Assembly: GCA_029961045.1 (NCBI GenBank)
Contig: JASBVN010000006.1
Location: 36,474-100,473, forward strand
From: Alicyclobacillaceae bacterium
Lineage (GTDB): Bacteria; Bacillota; Bacilli; Kyrpidiales; Kyrpidiaceae
DNA: 64,000 bases
Reading direction: 5' to 3'
Shown: positions 59,677 to 64,000 of the stretch, one piece after another
Position numbering within the stretch: the stretch's first letter is position 1
Layout: every line of letters starts with the position of its first letter
Notes under the pieces: generated by a model
Told to the model about the DNA's origin: nothing
Seen by the model: the letters and a program-made list of their open reading frames with translations, nothing else
The model's database searches: none
Translations under genes and position numbers: made by a program

Positions 59677-60948
59677 TCACAACTGGTCGGGAGAAGCGTC
59701 CAGCGCCTCCAGGATCGCCTCCCTGTGCGCCCGGCACGCCTCCCGCTTCGCCGCCGGTACCAAAACGTACAACCGCCACAAGTCCCGGTATTTTTGTTCG
59801 AGCAACCGGACTTCCAGCTCGGTGCTCAGATTCGCTCGCCCGAGGGGTTTAAGGCCTTCGGCGGTCAGACAGAGGGCTTCCACCTCTTTCATGAACGTCT
59901 CCGCCTGGCAATAGAGGATCACGTCGTCCTCGGCGCATCCGATCCTCCGGGCGATCCACCTCTCCATCGCCCGCCTGGCCGCCGGATTTCTCCAGGTCGC
60001 CGCCCACCGGATCCGCCGCTCCTCCCCGACGTCTCCGGCGTACACCTCTACCCCCCGCTTGAACAAATCCCGGCGCGCCAGGCGGTCCAACATCTTCCCC
60101 AGCCGCACGTCCCTTTCAGCCGCCCGGCGCAACCGCTCCAGCAGCCCGGCGTCATCACACCGCAACAACTCCCTTTCCGTAATCCGCCCCTCTTCAGCCG
60201 CCCACTCCACCATCCGGGCGATCATCGCCGAAGAAGCGATTTTGGCGTGGTGATAATACAGCCGTTCCGTCAGTACATAGCGCATATGAAGCATATGGAA
60301 AAATTCCGACCGCACGTCCGCCCGTTCCCGACCGCCCTTGACGAGATTGAGGGCCAAGCGGCCCTCGGCGACGACAAAATTCGACAGCAACCGGTCGTCG
60401 TAATCGAGCCGGAGCCCTGCGAACTGCGCATCCCGCCGTACATAGTCGAAAAGGTCTGCGTCCACGGTGCCCGACACGATCTCCCGGGGCCACGGAGCCG
60501 GAAGCGAACTCCGCGGATCCAAGAGGTCCCACACCCGATCCAGGACTCCTATTTCCTCCAGAACATCCCCAAGCCGGCCGGAGAACACCTCCCGCAGGCG
60601 GCTGCCATCGTCGTGCCGGGGAAACAACAGCCACTCGTCCTCCAAGGTGTGACCGAAGGGAACGTGCGCGACGTCGTGCAGCAGAGCCGCCAAGGCGATC
60701 GCCTCCCTCTCGTCCTCTCCTCCCGCGGCGTCCGCTCCCGACGCGGCCAATCGCTCCAGGAGGTTTTTGGCGATCCAGTAAGTTCCGAGGGAGTGTTCAA
60801 ACCGGGTGTGGTGACACCCGGGATAGACCAGATACGCCGTCCCGAGTTGGCGGATGCCCCGCAGACGCTGGAATTCGGGGGTGTCGATCACCCGAGCCGC
60901 CCAGGAACTCAACAAAATATCGCCGTGCACCGGGTCGCGAATGACCAT
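59677..60948 (-). CDS. HD-domain phosphohydrolase (YwfO/dGTPase-like)
   Basis: A 423-residue HD-superfamily enzyme. The metal-binding residues are the His in HTRFEHSLG (about residue 50), the HD pair in LLHDVAHVPFGHTLE (about 92) and a later Asp (DADLFDYVRRDAQFAG). The opening IRDPVHGDILLS is characteristic of YwfO-type (d)NTP phosphohydrolases, which remove triphosphate from deoxynucleotides. The start is the ATG at 60948 with GGGAAAGGGG nine bases upstream; two earlier in-frame starts sit too close to it. Confidence 0.88.
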   Translation of the reverse strand: MVIRDPVHGDILLSSWAARVIDTPEFQRLRGIRQLGTAYLVYPGCHHTRFEHSLGTYWIAKNLLERLAASGADAAGGEDEREAIALAALLHDVAHVPFGHTLEDEWLLFPRHDDGSRLREVFSGRLGDVLEEIGVLDRVWDLLDPRSSLPAPWPREIVSGTVDADLFDYVRRDAQFAGLRLDYDDRLLSNFVVAEGRLALNLVKGGRERADVRSEFFHMLHMRYVLTERLYYHHAKIASSAMIARMVEWAAEEGRITERELLRCDDAGLLERLRRAAERDVRLGKMLDRLARRDLFKRGVEVYAGDVGEERRIRWAATWRNPAARRAMERWIARRIGCAEDDVILYCQAETFMKEVEALCLTAEGLKPLGRANLSTELEVRLLEQKYRDLWRLYVLVPAAKREACRAHREAILEALDASPDQL

Positions 60949-61146
60949 CGCCGACATCCCCTTTCCCATCGATCAAATGCCCGGAGTCCCACCCCGCATG
61001 CGGTGGATCAAGCCGGTCCGGCAGCGCCCGCACGGCCAAGGGGGCAGGGCCTCCTAGGCCGGCGGCGCCACCATCCCCGCCCATTGCGCCAGTCTCCCTG
61101 GAGCTCGGACACCGGCAAACTGCAATCGATTCAGGCGGTCTCCTTG

Positions 61147-62418
61147 CTATGAGACCCATCCCCGCGCCTTCATGGCCTGGTAAACCCGCTGAATGGAGAT
61201 GATGAATGCCGCCGTGCGAAGATCGGTTCCGTGTTCCTGCGCCGTCCGGCGTACGTTGCGGTAGGCGGCCACCATGGTCTGGTTCAGCTTTTGGTTCACT
61301 TCTTCTTCGGTCCAATAGTAGTGCATCAGGTTTTGCACCCATTCGAAATACGACACCGTCACCCCGCCTGCGTTGGCGAGAATGTCGGGAATCACCAGGA
61401 CACCCTTCTCGTTGAGAATGCGGTCCGCCTCCGGCGTCGTCGGACCGTTGGCCAATTCAGCGACAATCCCGGCCTTGACCCGTTCCGCGTTGGCGGATGT
61501 GATGACATTTTCCAGCGCTGCGGGGATCAGGATGTCCACGTCCAATTCGAGAAGTTTTTCCGGTTCGAGGCGGAAAGCATCGCCATAAGCGAGGATGTTG
61601 CCGGCGTCCTTCGCCTCTTCGACCTTTTTCAGGTCCAGTCCCGCGGGATCGTAAAGGGCTCCCTGCGAATCGCTGACCGCCACAATTTTGCACCCGGCGG
61701 AGCTGAGGAGGTCCGCCGCGATTCTCCCGGCGTTGCCGAACCCCTGGATTGCCACCGTCGCTCCTTTTAAGGATTTGCCGCAATCGTTCATCGCTTCAAA
61801 AATGATGTACACACAGCCGCGGGCGGTGGCCGTGTTCCGTCCCAGGGAACCGCCGATGATCAGGGGCTTTCCGGTGATCACACCCGGAGTGAAGGCGCCG
61901 TGGAGACGGCTGTAGGTATCCATCATCCACCCCATGATCTGAGAATTGGTGTAGACGTCCGGGGCCGGAATGTCTTTATCGGGGCCGACGATGGGGGCGA
62001 TCGCTTCAAAATAGGCGCGGCTCAACCGTTCCAATTCCCCTTCGCTCAGCTCTCGGGGATCGACGACGACGCCTCCCTTCCCACCGCCGTAGGGAAGGCC
62101 GACGACACCGCATTTGAAGGTCATCCACATGGACAAGGCCTTGACCTCGTCCAGGGTGACGTTCGGATGAAAACGAATCCCGCCCTTGGCCGGCCCAATG
62201 GCGTCGTTGTGTTGGGAGCGGTATCCTTCGAACACCCGCACCGTGCCGTCGTCCATCTTAACCGGAAAATGGACGGTGAGGACGCGCTTGGGACGCTTGA
62301 GGATCTCAATGGCACTGCGCGGAATCCCCAGATGAAGCGCCGCTTGTTCGATCTGCTTTTGGACAATCTCGTACGGGTTCAACGTCTCAAAGGAAGAGCG
62401 AATGGGGAATATGGACAT
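61147..62418 (-). CDS. gudB: Glutamate dehydrogenase (GudB/RocG type)
   Basis: A 423-residue enzyme converting glutamate to 2-oxoglutarate and ammonia, normally with NAD in Bacilli. Signatures are [19 protein letters not shown], the catalytic Lys in [10 protein letters not shown], and the dinucleotide motif [17 protein letters not shown]. The ATG at 62418 has GAAGGTGGA eight bases upstream; a GTG at 62430 is in frame. It supplies carbon from amino acids for the CoA metabolism seen elsewhere in the window. Its promoter is visible upstream. Confidence 0.93.
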   Translation of the reverse strand: MSIFPIRSSFETLNPYEIVQKQIEQAALHLGIPRSAIEILKRPKRVLTVHFPVKMDDGTVRVFEGYRSQHNDAIGPAKGGIRFHPNVTLDEVKALSMWMTFKCGVVGLPYGGGKGGVVVDPRELSEGELERLSRAYFEAIAPIVGPDKDIPAPDVYTNSQIMGWMMDTYSRLHGAFTPGVITGKPLIIGGSLGRNTATARGCVYIIFEAMNDCGKSLKGATVAIQGFGNAGRIAADLLSSAGCKIVAVSDSQGALYDPAGLDLKKVEEAKDAGNILAYGDAFRLEPEKLLELDVDILIPAALENVITSANAERVKAGIVAELANGPTTPEADRILNEKGVLVIPDILANAGGVTVSYFEWVQNLMHYYWTEEEVNQKLNQTMVAAYRNVRRTAQEHGTDLRTAAFIISIQRVYQAMKARGWVS

Positions 62419-62488
62419 ACCCGGTTCCACCTTCTTTCGTGTTTTCGCTCATAAAGAATTCCAGAGTCTTTCTTTGACTTATTTTTTT

Positions 62489-62517
62489 ATTATAACTGCT
62501 ACCTTAGACTATAAAAA
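62489..62517 (-). promoter_or_regulatory. Promoter of glutamate dehydrogenase gene
   Basis: On the minus strand TTTTTA, 17 bases, then a perfect TATAAT, in an AT-rich block about 70 bases upstream of the start codon. The -35 is weak, which suggests an activator or growth-phase control. Confidence 0.6.
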
Positions 62518-62569
62518 TTAACAAAAAATGAACAACACTTCCGCTCCGCACGCCCCCTCACGCCGCCGC

Positions 62570-64000
62570 TCAACCCGGCCAAGTTTTCCCGGACCGGTCC
62601 CGCAGGGACGATATCACGGCACCCAGGGCACAAACCCCTGCGGCCGCCCAAAAGACGGTGTGAAGAGCGGCCATGAAAGCCTCCGCCGGGGGGACCGCAT
62701 GCCCCCATCTCTCCGACTCGCCCGTGATCCCGTGCAACCGGTACGAAAACAGGGATACAGACAAAGAAATGCCAAATACCATCCCCAAATTCCGGGTCAA
62801 AGCATTCAGTCCTCCGGCCAAGCCGACCCGGGACCGAGGGACCGCCCCCATGAGGCTGGCGTTGTTCGGAGACTGAAACATCCCGTGGCCGACGCCGAAA
62901 ATCGCCAGATGCGCCGCTACCGCCCAAGGACTGGCCCAAGGAGACAATAGATTTAAGGACACAAAGCCTACCGTGTTCAGAGCCAGTCCACCCGTGGTCA
63001 GCACATAGGGTCCGATGCGGTCGGATAACCACCCGGCCACCGGCGCCACCACCGCCATGGTCAACGGATAGGCCGCCATCACGTAGCCGGTGATATCCGG
63101 CGGGCAGTGCATCACATTTTGCAGGAAAAATGGCATCATGATGTTGACGCAAAACAGGGACACAAAAGACAAAAAGGCCGCCACACTGCCTGTCAAAAAC
63201 ATCCGAATCCGGTACAGCGAAAAGTCCAGCATCGGGTGATCGGTCCGCGTTTCCCAAAGATAGAAGAGGACGAGGACCGCCACAGACGCGGCCAATTCCC
63301 CGAGGGTTTGCGGGGAAGTCCATCCCCGGGCCTCCGCCCTGGACACCGTGTACAGCAAGGCGGTGATACCGACTACAAACAGCCCTGAGCCGAGCAGATC
63401 GAATGGTTCCCGGGTTCCCCCGGCCCGCCGTTCCGGAAGGAGCAACAGCCCGGCCACAAAGCCCGCCAAACCGATGGGAACATTTACCCAAAAAATCGCC
63501 GGCCACCCAAACCGGTCGATGAGCACCCCTCCCACCGCCGGCCCGCTCAGAGAACCCAAGGACACCATGGTCCCGGTGATGCCCATGGCCCTCCCCCTCT
63601 CCCGGGGGCCGAAGGTCGTGGCGACAATCCCCTGGCTGTTGGCCATGAGCAGCGAAGCTCCGACCGCCTGGAGCACCCGCATCCCGATCAACATCCCGAC
63701 GGATCCGGACAACCCACACAGGGCAGAACCGATGGCAAAGATCAAAAAGCCGGCGTTGTAAAGCCGTCCCCGCCCGAGCAAGTCGGACAGCTTCCCCACG
63801 ATGGGCAACATGGCGCAAATCGTCAACAAATACGCCGTCACCACCCACTGCACAACGCCCACGGACACGTGGAAGGTCCCGGCAATCGTAGGCAAGCCCA
63901 CGTTGGCGATGCTTCCGTCCAAAGTCGCCATGAAAACGCCCACCGACACGTTGGCGAGAATCCACCATTTTTGCCTCGTGTCGGGCTGCCGGCATCTGCC
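62570..64000 (-). CDS. MFS drug exporter, DHA2 family (5' end outside the window)
   Basis: A 14-helix-type major facilitator; 476 residues are visible. The frame is open to the window edge. Reading beyond the GTG at 63949 gives QKWWILANVSVGVFMATLDGS, which is the normal start of helix 1 in DHA2 pumps, so the real start lies past base 64000. Motif A is GKLSDLLGRGRLY, motif D1-like is FMATLDGSIANVGLP, and motif C is GSLSGPAVGGVLID. It probably expels lipophilic cations or drugs using the proton gradient. It lies 152 bases downstream, on the minus strand, of the glutamate dehydrogenase start but has its own message. Confidence 0.88.
   Translation of the reverse strand, partial: GRCRQPDTRQKWWILANVSVGVFMATLDGSIANVGLPTIAGTFHVSVGVVQWVVTAYLLTICAMLPIVGKLSDLLGRGRLYNAGFLIFAIGSALCGLSGSVGMLIGMRVLQAVGASLLMANSQGIVATTFGPRERGRAMGITGTMVSLGSLSGPAVGGVLIDRFGWPAIFWVNVPIGLAGFVAGLLLLPERRAGGTREPFDLLGSGLFVVGITALLYTVSRAEARGWTSPQTLGELAASVAVLVLFYLWETRTDHPMLDFSLYRIRMFLTGSVAAFLSFVSLFCVNIMMPFFLQNVMHCPPDITGYVMAAYPLTMAVVAPVAGWLSDRIGPYVLTTGGLALNTVGFVSLNLLSPWASPWAVAAHLAIFGVGHGMFQSPNNASLMGAVPRSRVGLAGGLNALTRNLGMVFGISLSVSLFSYRLHGITGESERWGHAVPPAEAFMAALHTVFWAAAGVCALGAVISSLRDRSGKTWPG

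Noticed and set aside
62499..63995. A 498-codon minus-strand frame with an ATG and an apparent complete gene
   Set aside because: It is out of frame with the MFS exporter, whose helices and motifs are clear, and it has no homologous pattern.
1..64000. tRNA-Sec, selB, CRISPR arrays, insertion sequences or prophage genes
   Set aside because: I found no tRNA-like T-loop in the intergenic regions, no regular repeat-spacer array, no transposase motif and no phage structural gene. Small tRNAs could be missed by eye.

Overview
The window is about 60% GC and looks like the chromosome of a spore-forming Bacillota of the Bacilli type. The evidence is a ytrH-ytrI sporulation pair, a YjcZ-like peptide, hemZ, a ymfF/ymfH peptidase pair, a yusLKJ-like fatty-acid operon, S-layer (SLH) proteins and strong GGAGG ribosome sites with many GTG and TTG starts. 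High GC and gene content suggest a thermophilic relative of Alicyclobacillaceae or Thermoactinomycetaceae, but the sequence alone does not settle the genus. I saw no rRNA, tRNA, CRISPR array, insertion sequence or prophage.

Layout. 0-8 kb: the end of a UDP-GlcNAc 2-epimerase, a YerB-like lipoprotein, hemZ, an orphan response regulator, the selenium pair selA-selD, and hemL. 8-19 kb: a NifU-like protein, the ymfF-ymfH pair, an NADH dehydrogenase with a Rex-type operator, cell-wall hydrolases, an anion ABC transporter lacking its binding protein, and a stand-alone N-acetylglutamate-synthase-like GNAT behind tandem ARG boxes. 19-31 kb: acyl-CoA metabolism (fadN-fadA-fadE, tetR-icmF, fadH, fabI). 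31-46 kb: an aminotransferase, two SLH proteins, a hydrolase-murF-ddl wall operon, and psd. 45-54 kb: a uracil-DNA glycosylase/thioesterase/ABC-ATPase operon, a 3D-domain protein, a SigH-like sigma factor, ytrHI, ilvD and an XRE-TPR regulator. 54-64 kb: an aldolase/zinc-ribbon/SDR operon, a class V aminotransferase, a class A beta-lactamase-like protein, an HD phosphohydrolase, glutamate dehydrogenase, and an MFS exporter cut by the window edge.

The most notable observation is that selD is itself a selenoprotein gene. Its true start lies inside the 3' end of selA and it carries an in-frame TGA in a G-Sec-G-C-K motif, followed by a short SECIS-like hairpin. Ordinary ORF calling loses the catalytic N-terminus. 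The host therefore probably inserts selenocysteine, with selB and tRNA-Sec elsewhere.

The fat-metabolism block forms one functional theme: beta-oxidation genes, a dienoyl-CoA reductase, a B12-dependent acyl-CoA mutase for branched or odd chains, and a TetR regulator that overlaps icmF and probably senses acyl-CoA. Several regulatory sites can be read directly (Rex, ARG boxes, candidate TetR and XRE palindromes). They tie respiration, arginine synthesis and acyl-CoA use to redox and metabolite sensing.
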